Of a DNA stretch of 33,026 nt, positions 8,412 to 16,214 are shown one piece after another. Positions within the stretch are counted from its first letter, which is position 1. Each line of letters begins with the position of its first letter. The position numbers were made by a program, and so were the translations under genes. The stretch is taken from assembly GCA_005879945.1 (NCBI GenBank), contig VBHX01000027.1, forward strand, positions 1 through 33,026, given 5' to 3'. Source of the DNA: Chloroflexota bacterium (GTDB lineage: Bacteria > Chloroflexota > Dormibacteria > Dormibacterales > Dormibacteraceae). The notes under the pieces were generated by a model that saw only the letters and a list, made by a program, of their open reading frames with translations, searched no databases and was not told where the DNA came from.

Positions 8412-9415
8412 TTCTCTGGTGGTTTCCGGAACCTTCCCCCACCACCGTGTCGCCGGTTGGCCATCTTGTCGAGAGCCGTGGACCCGCCCGTCAGCTCGAC
8501 AAGGGACTTGGGCAGCTTCTGCTTCTTCTTGATCACGGGCTCGAAGAGGTCGCCGAGCTTGGCCACGCGCTGGAGCACCTGGTCGGAATCGAATACCAGC
8601 TTGGTGGGGTCGCCGGACTTGAGGCATTTCTCAACCTCATCCCATGAGACCGGAGTCGAAACAGTCGGTCTTGAGCGCGCGCGCAGCGAGTACACGTTGA
8701 CCGTCGTCTTGTACTGGTCGTTCTGGCTCCAGTCGATGAGCACTCGGCCCGTGCGCAGCTCCTTCAGTTGCTTGTGCACGACCTGGTCGGGATGCTTTTC
8801 CTCGAAGAGCTGAGCGAGCCCTTTCGAAACCACCTTGGTTTCGACGTAGGTGACCTTTGTGTTGAGCGGCACGTACAGCTGCAGGCCCTTAGAGCCCGAC
8901 GTCTTGGCGCAGCAATCCAGGCCGTGCTCCGCGAAGACATCCCGGAGCATCAAGCCAACACGACAGCACTCGACGATCGTCGCCGGTGGCCCTGGGTCTA
9001 GGTCGAAGACCAGTGTTCGCGGCTCGGGCAGGTTCGAGGCGAGCGACAGCGAGGTGTGGAATTCGAGCGTGGCGATTTGCGCGAGCCACACCAATGTCGG
9101 CAGGTCCTGGCACAGGCAGTAGTACATGTCGCGGTTGTTGCCCCCGCTCCACACGGTCGCTGTCTGCACCCACGGCGGGCGGTGCTTTGGACAGTTCTTC
9201 TCATAGAAGAACTCCGCGTCGACTCCGTTGGGGTAGCGCTTGAGGGTCAGCGGATGGTCGCGCGTGTGGGGAAGGATGGCTGGCGCGATGCGCGTGTAGT
9301 AGTCGATCACCTGCGCCTTTGTGAAGCCGACTTCGGGATAAAGGACCTTCTCCAGGTTGGTGAGCTTGAGGGTGCGGCCCTCGATGACGACCTCGACTGA
9401 AGTTTCCTTAGCCAA
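8408..9415 (-). CDS. ligD: LigD polymerase/primase domain protein (NHEJ)
   Basis: A 335-residue stand-alone LigD POL domain of the archaeo-eukaryotic primase superfamily. It shows the N-terminal LTNLEKVLYPEVGFTKAQVIDYY signature (cited by its ends LTNLEK and VIDYY), RYPNGVDAEFFYEKN, the metal-binding aspartates in VFDLDPG (D138, D140), the SGSKGLQLYVPL motif with its active-site region, and VLIDWSQND. It adds nucleotides or fills gaps at broken DNA ends during Ku-dependent non-homologous end joining. In many bacteria this domain is fused to the ligase; here it is a separate protein, made from a TTG start at 9415 that overlaps the end of the ligase gene by eight bases. No ku gene is present in the window. 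Confidence 0.92.
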   Translation of the reverse strand: MAKETSVEVVIEGRTLKLTNLEKVLYPEVGFTKAQVIDYYTRIAPAILPHTRDHPLTLKRYPNGVDAEFFYEKNCPKHRPPWVQTATVWSGGNNRDMYYCLCQDLPTLVWLAQIATLEFHTSLSLASNLPEPRTLVFDLDPGPPATIVECCRVGLMLRDVFAEHGLDCCAKTSGSKGLQLYVPLNTKVTYVETKVVSKGLAQLFEEKHPDQVVHKQLKELRTGRVLIDWSQNDQYKTTVNVYSLRARSRPTVSTPVSWDEVEKCLKSGDPTKLVFDSDQVLQRVAKLGDLFEPVIKKKQKLPKSLVELTGGSTALDKMANRRHGGGGRFRKPPEK

Positions 9416-10838
9416 GCTCGCGCTCGACCTCCTTGGATGGCTTGTCGGTGCGAAGCCCCTTGAACGCGGGCGCGCGGAGCTGACCTGACTTCGTCCATTC
9501 CACGAACTCGAACTCGCCCACCAGCTTGGGTTCCACGAAATGGGACCCTTTGGGTGGTGAGCCGCGGTCGAATGGGCTCGTCTTTCGCTCCAACGGCTTC
9601 ATCAACTGCTGGAGCTTATCGAGCATCGCGTCGGTGAAGCCGGTGCCGACCTTGCCTGCGTACACGAACTCGCCCTTGTCGTAGTAGCCGACCAACAGAG
9701 AGCCCGGGTAGCCGCGGCGCTTGCCTTCCCCCTCAAGCCAGCCGCCGATCACCAGCTCCTGGCCCATACGGTTCTTGACCTTCACCCACAGGCCGCTTCG
9801 CCTGCCCGGCTCGTAAGGCGAGTCCAGCTTCTTGCCCATGATCCCTTCGAGCCCGGCCTTCCGGCTCGCCTCGAGCATCGCCTGGCCACCTCCCTTCTCG
9901 TACGGCGGGGTTTGCCACGCGCCGCCTTTGAGCTTCAAGGCCTCGAGCTTCTTGCGCCGTCCGGTGTAGGGCTCCTTGAGGAGTGAGTGCCCGTCCTGCC
10001 AGATGAGGTCGAACAGCATGTACGTGACCGGCACCTCTTTCATCTTGCGTCGGATCTCGGTCTCCGATGTGAGACCCATACGCTGCTGGATCTCTTCGAA
10101 GCTCGGCCGCCCCTTGGCATCAAGCGCGACGATCTCGCCGTCGAGGACGACTTCCGTTGAACCCAGCGCCCTACCGATCGGATGGGTCTCCGGATAGCGT
10201 GCGGTGATGTTCTCGCCGCTCCGGCTCATCAGCCGCACCGTCCCGCCCTCCACGTATGCCTGTGCGCGGATGCCATCCCACTTGAACTCGAAGCCCCAGG
10301 CGTCGTCGGGCGGCGGCGGCTTGCGAACCAGCTTGGCGTACATCGGCTCGATCCTCTGGGGCATCGGCTCGCGCCCTGGATCCTGCGGAGGATCCATCCG
10401 GTGGATCATCCAGTTGTTGCCGTCTGTCTTGAACAGCACGTATCTGCCCTGGACCCGCTTGCCGTGCAGGGTGACCATTACCTCGCGATCCGACCACTTG
10501 TGAGTCTCGTACGTCCCGCTGTCCCAGATCTTCACCGTGCCGGCGCCGTAGTTGCCTTGCGGAATCTGGCCGGCGAAGTCGATGTAGTCGAGCGGGTGGT
10601 CCTCGACGTGGACCGCGAGGTGGTTTTTTTTGGGGTCCGCCGGGATGCCCTTGGGCACCGCCCACGAGACGAGGACGCCGTCCTTCTCGAGCCGGAAGTC
10701 CCAGTGCAGGCGGCGGGCGGAATGCTCCTGCACCACAAACCGCGGCGCCTTGGTGGCCTTGCGGGGCACCTTGGCGCCGGGTTCTGGCGTGTTCTTGAAA
10801 TCTCGTTTGGCTTCGTACTCAGCGAGCTTGCGCGCCAC
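9408..10838 (-). CDS. ligD: LigD 3'-phosphoesterase-ATP-dependent DNA ligase
   Basis: A 476-residue two-domain end-joining ligase. The N-terminal phosphoesterase domain (about residues 30-150) has FVVQEHSARRLHWDFRLE, HVEDHPLDY and IPQGNYGAGTVKIWD, the known PE motifs. The ligase domain begins near residue 160; motif I is EFKWDG with the adenylated lysine K186. Later motifs include VVLDGEIVAL, YMLFDLIW, EGIMGKK and LWVKVKN, and the C-terminal OB fold ends in FVEWTKSGQLRAPAFKGLR. It seals double-strand breaks together with the downstream polymerase. The start chosen is GTG 10838, 11 bases after the MFS stop; the frame stays open to 11366 but that part is shadow of the MFS gene. Codons 69-71 lie on a run of eight A residues. 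Confidence 0.92.
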   Translation of the reverse strand: MARKLAEYEAKRDFKNTPEPGAKVPRKATKAPRFVVQEHSARRLHWDFRLEKDGVLVSWAVPKGIPADPKKNHLAVHVEDHPLDYIDFAGQIPQGNYGAGTVKIWDSGTYETHKWSDREVMVTLHGKRVQGRYVLFKTDGNNWMIHRMDPPQDPGREPMPQRIEPMYAKLVRKPPPPDDAWGFEFKWDGIRAQAYVEGGTVRLMSRSGENITARYPETHPIGRALGSTEVVLDGEIVALDAKGRPSFEEIQQRMGLTSETEIRRKMKEVPVTYMLFDLIWQDGHSLLKEPYTGRRKKLEALKLKGGAWQTPPYEKGGGQAMLEASRKAGLEGIMGKKLDSPYEPGRRSGLWVKVKNRMGQELVIGGWLEGEGKRRGYPGSLLVGYYDKGEFVYAGKVGTGFTDAMLDKLQQLMKPLERKTSPFDRGSPPKGSHFVEPKLVGEFEFVEWTKSGQLRAPAFKGLRTDKPSKEVERELG

Positions 10839-10849
10839 GAGAAGAAAGG

Positions 10850-12347
10850 TTAGGCCACGGCCGCCTCTTCCTCGTGGACCCTCACCGCGCCGGCCCTCCG
10901 CGAGCGAACGAACGCGGTGCTTGCAGCCGCCAGCACGAGGACGGCGATCGGCAGGATCAGCGTCGGGTGCATGGCGTCGACGAAAGCGTGCGTGAAGACG
11001 TAGTGCGCGATTTCCTGGACCTGAGCCGGCAGCTGCACGGTGGTTCCTGTTTGGCCGGCGCCGACTTCGAATCCGCCGTGCGCGGCGTTGCTGAAACCGT
11101 CGACGAACGGAGCCCGGTATGGGGCAGGCAGACTGCCCGAGGCGGCAACCGCCTGGTCGTGCAGCGAAAGAGCGAGGCGGTTCTGTAGGAACGCGCCGAC
11201 GACCGCGCTGGCGAGCACGCCTCCGAGCTCCTGGATCGTGTTGATGACACCTGAGGCGACGCCGGCCAGGGGCGCGGGTAGGTCGCGGGTGGCCATGCTG
11301 AACACCGGCGTCCAGATGCAGCCCATCCCCAGGCCACTGATTACGAGGCCCGGGACGAAATCCCAACGACCGGAGTTTGCGTGGGCAGCCCAGTCGAGGT
11401 AGGCGGTGCCCGCTGCGAGCGCTAGAAGACCCGGGATCAGCAGGTACTTGCCATTCACCTTCTGGACCAGGCTGCTGGCCACACCGGACGAAACGATCAT
11501 CGCCAGCGGCTGCAGCGCGATGGTGAGGCCCGCATCAACGGCGCTGAGGCCGAGCACCGACTGGAGGTAGATGGTCAGGGGCAGGTAGATACCCAGGATC
11601 GCAAAGCCCATCGCCGGCCAGCATCAGCGCACCGGCAGCGATGATTTCGGGAATCGTGATGACCCCGGTCACAACGCCCCAGTCGTAGCGCTGACCTTCG
11701 ATGAGGCCGAAGATCACACAGAGCAGACCTGTCGTTGCCATGGCGACACCGAGCAGGTCGAGGCGGTGGCGGCGCCCGGGCCGCAGGTCAGGAATCAGCA
11801 GCATCGCGAGGGCGAACGTGACGACGCCGATCGGAATGTTCACGGTGAAGATCGAGCGCCAGCCAAGGTGGGTGACGAGATAGCCACCGACAGTGGGGCC
11901 GGCGACGACCGCCAGGCCGGCCATCACACCGTAGATGGCGAACACGCCGCCGCGCTTCTCAACTGGAAACAGGGACATCATCAGTGGCAGGCCCTGCGGA
12001 GCGAGTACCGCAGCGCCGAGACCCTGCAAAGCACGCGAAATGATCAGCTGGGTCGGATCCTGAGCCAGCCCGCTGAAGGCTGATGCCGCTGTGAAGATCA
12101 CTACGCCGGCCGCAAACACGTTGCGTGGTCCGTAGATATCGCCCAGCCTCGCTGACGTTATTAGAAGAACGGCGTAAAGCAGGCTGTAGGCGTTGAGCAC
12201 CCACAGCACCTGGTCGAGGCTGGCGTGCAATCCGTCGAGGATCGACGGGATTGCGATGTTGACGATGGTGAGGTCCAGCAGTGTCATAAAGAGCCCGAGG
12301 ACAAGCACCGAAAGCGCTGCAATCGGGTGGGTGCGAATTTTCTCCAC
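10850..12347 (-). pseudogene. DHA2-family MFS efflux pump, interrupted by frameshift and gap
   Basis: Two overlapping frames together make one DHA2 (EmrB/QacA-like) transporter. The N-terminal part (12347 to about 11611) starts at GTG 12347 with AAGGAG nine bases upstream. It has family motifs such as FMTLLDLTIVNIAIPSI, the helix 2-3 loop ARLGDIYGPRNVF and VVAGPTVGGYLV, and breaks after ITIPEIIAAGALMLA. The C-terminal part resumes in another frame with MGFAILGIYLPLTIYLQSVLG and runs to the stop at 10850. In intact relatives about 40 residues (a loop plus a helix, usually containing a PL-x-P-L-x-LF-x-R-N pattern) lie between these two points. They are missing here, so this is not a single-base error. 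The total length is 1 modulo 3. Either a real deletion pseudogene or an assembly deletion. The neighbours suggest a TetR-controlled efflux operon. Confidence 0.8.
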
Positions 12348-12367
12348 GAGTGAAATCTCCTTTTGAA

Positions 12368-13030
12368 TCAGCTGAATGCGAGGGGTTGGTTCTGGCGGGG
12401 GCGGCGAAAGGCGAGCCAGCCCATCGCCACATACCAGGCCTGCAGCTCAACGACGAGGATTCGCTCGGTCAGGCCGGCCACACCGGTTTGCACCCCTTCC
12501 ACCGTGGGCGTGAAGGTCAGGAAGTAGAGCGCAGTCAGGGCCAACGTGAGTGGCCCGGCGACGATCAGCAACGTGCCGAGTGCGCGCCACGCCGGGACGC
12601 GACGTAGAAAGAGTCCTGTGACGGGGAAGCCGACCACTGTGGTGAGCGCGAGCGCGAAGCCCACGAAGTGGAGGAAGAACGACTCCAGGGTGAATATGCC
12701 GTCGAGCACGCTGCCGACACCCGGCAGCGCCAGCAGGCCAGTGCATGCCCAGCGAGTCGGCCTGCTCAACTCCGGGATCTGACGAAAGATGCCGATGGCG
12801 CCGAAGATGATCAGCAGCCCGCTGACGATGAACGCCGCATTCATGACTGGACCTGTGGGCCCGAGACCGAGGCCGCTCAGGGGCTGGCTGATCGCCGAGT
12901 AGGGCGCGATTCGCGTGCCCCAGAGGCTGTAACCGGTGCTGACGAAGCCGAGGACGAACCAGGTCAGCGTCAGTAGGACTGGGCCGGCTACTGCGCCTAG
13001 CGCGACCCACCGGCTGTCACGAGCGGTCAT
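12368..13030 (-). CDS. DUF998-family integral membrane protein
   Basis: A 220-residue membrane protein with about six helices. It carries the DUF998 signature after the first helix (STGYSLWGTRIAPYSAISQP, then LSGLGLGPTGPVMNAAF), followed by regularly spaced hydrophobic helices and a short polar C-terminus. The biochemical role of this family is unknown; it is often found near regulators and transport genes. The start ATG 13030 overlaps the stop of the methyltransferase gene (ATGA), and the next gene (MFS) begins 20 bases after its stop. It therefore sits in the middle of a three-gene unit likely controlled by the divergent TetR regulator. Confidence 0.8.
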   Translation of the reverse strand: MTARDSRWVALGAVAGPVLLTLTWFVLGFVSTGYSLWGTRIAPYSAISQPLSGLGLGPTGPVMNAAFIVSGLLIIFGAIGIFRQIPELSRPTRWACTGLLALPGVGSVLDGIFTLESFFLHFVGFALALTTVVGFPVTGLFLRRVPAWRALGTLLIVAGPLTLALTALYFLTFTPTVEGVQTGVAGLTERILVVELQAWYVAMGWLAFRRPRQNQPLAFS

Positions 13031-13701
13031 TTCTTGAGCCGCACCTCGAGCCCGATCCCGGAGGTCGTGATCTCCCACGAGGGGAAGGGACTCTCCTTCG
13101 CGAGGCGTTCGAATTGAGCCGGGGAGTACGCGCGGTTGCGCAGCCTCTCCAGCGTCGCCTTCGTCATGAATGAGCTCAGGCGGCCGAGCTCCATACCCTT
13201 GACCTCCGCCTCCACGTCGGCGTGGGTCGCATCCCTGCTCATGTCCTGGATCACGGCCGTCCCGCCAGTGCGCAGGACCCTGTGTATCTCGGCCAGCGCG
13301 GTTTGCGGCAGGGTGAAGTTCTTGAACGCCGCCTGGCAGACGATGAGGTCGAATGACTCGCTTTCGAATGGCATCCTGGCGACGTCACCATGGCGGAAGT
13401 CGACGTCGACTCCGGCATCCCAGGCGTTCGCGCTGGCGATCTGGACGAACGTGCGGCTGATGTCTAGCGCTGTCACATGGAAACGACGAAGACGAGCTGT
13501 CTCGATGGACAGGTATCCAGGACCGGGCGCGACCTCCAGCACCTGGGCGCCATCCGGAAGGCCGGCGGTGAGCTCAAAGGCCTGCTTTCGGTAGGCCCGA
13601 ACCTGGCTTTCCGAGCCCCGCACCCGGGCATACCACCGCGCGATGGGTCCTTCCATCTCGGGACCCTTGAGCCGCCATCTGTGCTTTTCCATCGTTTGCA
13701 T
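13027..13701 (-). CDS. SAM-dependent methyltransferase
   Basis: A 224-residue class I methyltransferase. Motif I appears as AQVLEVAPGPGYLSIETARL, followed by VTALDISRTFVQIA (acidic end of strand 2), FRHGDVARMPFESESFDLIVC and the HRVLRTGGTAVIQDM segment typical of the Methyltransf_11/UbiE group. The substrate is unknown; position in front of an efflux pump suggests modification of a toxic small molecule (inference). Start ATG 13701 lies directly behind an AGGAG; ATG 13692, nine bases further, has the better spacing from that AGGAG. A second GAGGAG lies further upstream and would suit 13701. It is the first gene of the minus-strand operon divergent from tetR. Confidence 0.82.
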   Translation of the reverse strand: MQTMEKHRWRLKGPEMEGPIARWYARVRGSESQVRAYRKQAFELTAGLPDGAQVLEVAPGPGYLSIETARLRRFHVTALDISRTFVQIASANAWDAGVDVDFRHGDVARMPFESESFDLIVCQAAFKNFTLPQTALAEIHRVLRTGGTAVIQDMSRDATHADVEAEVKGMELGRLSSFMTKATLERLRNRAYSPAQFERLAKESPFPSWEITTSGIGLEVRLKK

Positions 13702-13721
13702 CTCCTATCGTCTCCTCTGAA

Positions 13722-13734
13722 CTAACGGCGTTAG
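13722..13734. promoter_or_regulatory. Probable TetR operator, site 1
   Basis: A perfect inverted repeat, CTAAC-GGC-GTTAG, lies 21 bases upstream of the methyltransferase ATG 13701. It shares both half-sites (CTAAC/GTTAG) and the three-base spacer length with the palindrome at 13757-13771; the two centres are 36 bases apart. Paired palindromes between a TetR gene and its divergent target are the usual autorepression arrangement. Binding is inferred. Confidence 0.75.
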
Positions 13735-13756
13735 GGGCGTTCTGTGCTACAATAAC

Positions 13757-13771
13757 CCTAACAGCGTTAGG
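13757..13771. promoter_or_regulatory. Probable TetR operator, site 2
   Basis: A perfect inverted repeat, CCTAAC-AGC-GTTAGG, lies 42 bases upstream of the tetR start. A TACAAT hexamer at 13748-13753, a good -10 for the plus-strand gene, ends three bases before it. A protein bound here would therefore cover the transcription start of tetR, while site 1 would cover the start region of the divergent operon. No convincing -35 is seen for either direction. Confidence 0.75.
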
Positions 13772-13812
13772 AATGCAAGTCTCACTAAGAGAAATAGAGG
13801 AGAATCACGAAA

Positions 13813-14982
13813 TTGGCCCCTGAAGACGAGCGTCAGCAAGGACTGACCAGGGAGCGGTTGGTCAGCGCGGCCCTCGAGCTGATCGGAGAGGAGGGCCTGG
13901 AGGGCCTGTCGATGCGGGCGCTGGCCGACAGGTTGGAGGTCAAGGCGGCGTCGCTGTACTGGCACGTTCGGGACCGCCGCGAGCTTCTGGAGCTGCTCGC
14001 CGAATCGATCCTGGAGACGGTCCGGCCGACGCGGGGTCGTTCGGGTTGGCGCACGGCGGTGCTGGACGCGGGGGCCGCCCTCCGCGAGCGGGTGAGGGCA
14101 CAGAACGACGCGAGCCGCATCCTGCTCGAGGTCCCCGACGCCCTTACCGGCAGTCCCACCTACGTGGAGCTGACGAAGCAACTCGAGGCGGCGGGTCTGC
14201 AGCCGGTGGAGGCCGCGGAGGTCTCGCTCATGGTCATGGTCCACCTCATCGCGTCACCGGCCGCGGCCAAAGAGTCCGCCGTCGCTGTGGGATCGGACGC
14301 CTCGATCGCAATCGACTCGGGCTCGCGAGGCGTGCTGGTGCGGCCCGGTACCGACATGGAGGGGTTGATCAGAACCGCCCACGACCAGGCCTCGGCGGCG
14401 CCGGCAATCGTCCGCGGCGAGCGGGTTGTGGTCAGGCGACTGCGCGGCGTCGGCTATGGCGAGATCGAGCTGAACCCCCGACACCCGTGGCGCTTTCAGA
14501 TCCAGGGCGCGACGTGGAACACGGTGCTGGAGGTCGGGGGTCTCGACGTGCGCGCGATCAAGCTGGACAGCGGAGCCGCCAAGGTTGAGTGCTTCCTACC
14601 TCGGCCCCGCGGAGTCGTCCCAATCGAGGTTTCAGGCGGTGTCGTCGGTTTGAGTTTGCACCGGCCGCGCGGCGTCGCGGTTGCGGCAGACATCAGCGCC
14701 GGGGCCGTTCGCCTCAAGCTCGACGACTATTCGGTCAAGGCGACCGTGATGGACTCGCAATGGGAAAGCGAACGCGGAGCATCGGCCGCGCCGAATCGAT
14801 ACCAGCTCCGGATCAGCGGCGGCGCCGTCCAGGTGAATGTCGACTCGGCGGCAAAAGAGGTCGAGCCGGTCAAACCAGAGGCTCCCGTGAAGACGGCCGG
14901 CGATGCTGTGTCCGCGCTGGAAATATTGCTCGACGGAGTCGAGAGCCGCATTCGTAGCCGTCGCGGAGCAACGTCGCCTTAA
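13813..14982 (+). CDS. TetR-family regulator fused to a beta-rich 'toast-rack'-like domain
   Basis: A 389-residue protein, nearly twice the usual TetR length. Residues 10-56 are a TetR helix-turn-helix (LTRERLVSAALELIGEEGL, then LSMRALADRLEVKAASLYWHV). A helical ligand-binding region follows to about residue 150, with a poorly conserved linker to about 210. Residues 215-345 are different: short repeated strands rich in Gly and Val (LEVGGLDVRAIKL, VPIEVSGGVVGLSLHRPRGV, AVRLKLDDYSV, LRISGGAVQVNV), similar in style to DUF4097/toast-rack beta domains usually seen in envelope proteins. The tail is helical. It starts at TTG 13813 with AGGAG about 10 bases upstream. It probably represses itself and the divergent methyltransferase-DUF998-MFS operon through the two palindromes. 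The role of the beta domain is unknown. Confidence 0.82.
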   Translation: MAPEDERQQGLTRERLVSAALELIGEEGLEGLSMRALADRLEVKAASLYWHVRDRRELLELLAESILETVRPTRGRSGWRTAVLDAGAALRERVRAQNDASRILLEVPDALTGSPTYVELTKQLEAAGLQPVEAAEVSLMVMVHLIASPAAAKESAVAVGSDASIAIDSGSRGVLVRPGTDMEGLIRTAHDQASAAPAIVRGERVVVRRLRGVGYGEIELNPRHPWRFQIQGATWNTVLEVGGLDVRAIKLDSGAAKVECFLPRPRGVVPIEVSGGVVGLSLHRPRGVAVAADISAGAVRLKLDDYSVKATVMDSQWESERGASAAPNRYQLRISGGAVQVNVDSAAKEVEPVKPEAPVKTAGDAVSALEILLDGVESRIRSRRGATSP

Positions 14983-15047
14983 CGACCAGGATTCCGCTCG
15001 ACTCGCGCGGCTCCTAATCTCCCGGCTCAAAACGCCTGGAGGTACGC

Positions 15048-15311
15048 ATGCTCTTTCTCGACTCCGCTCCCGACATCACGCCGATCACGAACCTCATCAG
15101 TACGTGGATCCACATCGGCCAGGCCCTGGTGGGTTCGATCGGCGCGCTCGCGTTCATCTTCGCCTTCCTGTGGAAGATCACGGCGGCTGAATCCAAGTCC
15201 GCGCTCGCGGCCAAGCAGTGGATCCAGCGCATCGTGGTCGGGACCATCGGCGTCGAGGTCGCCGGCTCGCTGGTCGACATCCTCACCAAGTCGGTGCCGC
15301 CCTCGCACTGA
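15048..15311 (+). CDS. Small two-helix membrane protein, TrbC/VirB2 pilin-like
   Basis: An 87-residue protein with two hydrophobic helices (about residues 15-41 and 58-80) separated by a short polar, basic loop (AAESKSALAAKQWIQR). This is the size and topology of type IV secretion pilins and of the small pilin-like proteins that precede TrbL/VirB6-like genes in monoderm conjugation loci. No cleavable signal peptide is obvious. A good ribosome-binding site (GGAGG, five or six bases before ATG 15048) is present. The stop overlaps the start of the TrbL-like gene (TGATG), which supports a shared function. Assignment rests on topology and context, since sequence similarity in this family is weak. 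Confidence 0.6.
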   Translation: MLFLDSAPDITPITNLISTWIHIGQALVGSIGALAFIFAFLWKITAAESKSALAAKQWIQRIVVGTIGVEVAGSLVDILTKSVPPSH

Positions 15312-16207
15312 TGCCGGTGCCCGGTATGGATCAGTTGCAGGCGATCGTCGCGATGCTCAGCCAGCTCATCGACTGGCTGCGTCCTTTCGTGCACCTCAAC
15401 CTCCTGGTCAAGGTGGTGCTCGACGACAGCATCGGTCTGCTGCTCAAGGTCTGGTTCGGGCTGATTCTCCACACCACTGATTTCGAGACCGGGCACGACT
15501 TCACGACCAACTCGACGATCCAGACGTTCGAGCCCACGGTGCAGCTCGTCGCCGACGGCGCCCTCACGCTGGTTGTGATCTGGGCCTCGTACCGGGTGAT
15601 GTGGGGGCATGGACTCCGCAGCCAGCTCACGGCGCGGATCATGCTGCCGCGCCTCTTCATGTCTGCAGTCCTCATCAACTTTTCCCTGCCGCTGGTACAG
15701 GCGCTGGTGCAGGCTAGCAACGCCGCCTGCGATGCGATCCAAAGCTTCGGAACCCTGCCCGACTGGCAGAACTGGCTGCAGAACCTCCTGCTCGATCCTT
15801 CCGCGGGCCCGCTCCAGATCGTTGCGACCGCGGTTCTCGTCGTCGGCTACGACGTCCTCGGGATCGCATACCTGATTCGGTACACGATCCTCATCGTCCT
15901 CGCTATCACCGCACCGCTCGCCGGCCTGCTCTTCACGCTGCCGGAAACGCACCACGTCGCCAAGCAGTGGGGCTCGCTGTTCATGACCAACCTGCTGATG
16001 CAGCCGATTCAGCTGTTCGTGCTTGCGATCGGGTTCGCGCTGGAACGCAATGGCTACACGCCGGTCCATCACCTCTTCGCCCTGGCGGCCTTGCTGGTCG
16101 TATTCAAAGTGCCGGGCGCAATGGGTGGAGCGGAAAAGGTCGCCCACAAGCTGGAGTCGACGTTCAAGACGGGCTTCCACGCGCTAGAGCACGCGGTCGC
16201 CCGCTGA
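15311..16207 (+). CDS. TrbL/VirB6-like polytopic membrane protein
   Basis: A 298-residue protein with a soluble N-terminal part and about five or six hydrophobic helices (among them LVADGALTLVVIWASYRVMW, LFMSAVLINFSLPLVQALV, IVATAVLVVGYDVLGIAYL and ILIVLAITAPLAGLLFTLP). A conserved-looking LRSQLTARIMLPRLFMSAVL segment precedes helix 2. The arrangement resembles TrbL/VirB6 and PrgH-type inner-membrane channel proteins of type IV secretion systems. ATG 15311 is chosen because it overlaps the pilin-like gene's stop by one base. The M23 peptidase gene follows after seven bases. No VirB4 or VirD4 ATPase gene is in the window, so the machine would need parts encoded elsewhere. Confidence 0.65.
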   Translation: MPVPGMDQLQAIVAMLSQLIDWLRPFVHLNLLVKVVLDDSIGLLLKVWFGLILHTTDFETGHDFTTNSTIQTFEPTVQLVADGALTLVVIWASYRVMWGHGLRSQLTARIMLPRLFMSAVLINFSLPLVQALVQASNAACDAIQSFGTLPDWQNWLQNLLLDPSAGPLQIVATAVLVVGYDVLGIAYLIRYTILIVLAITAPLAGLLFTLPETHHVAKQWGSLFMTNLLMQPIQLFVLAIGFALERNGYTPVHHLFALAALLVVFKVPGAMGGAEKVAHKLESTFKTGFHALEHAVAR

Positions 16208-16214
16208 AGGCCTG

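Noticed and set aside
8412-8627. N-terminal extension of the NDH-2 frame
   Set aside because: It lies within the LigD polymerase gene in another frame and is Arg/Ala-rich; GTG 8411 with a four-base overlap is directly before the FAD motif.
10839-11366. Upstream extension of the LigD ligase frame into a 652-residue protein
   Set aside because: The extra part is Arg/Pro-rich, matches no family and lies antisense-free but out of frame inside the MFS gene; the LigD family starts at about 10838.
15014-16180. 388-codon open frame on the minus strand opposite the TrbL-like gene
   Set aside because: The translation is rich in Arg, His and Asp with no hydrophobic core or family motifs, typical of an antisense shadow in GC-rich DNA; the plus strand encodes clear membrane helices.
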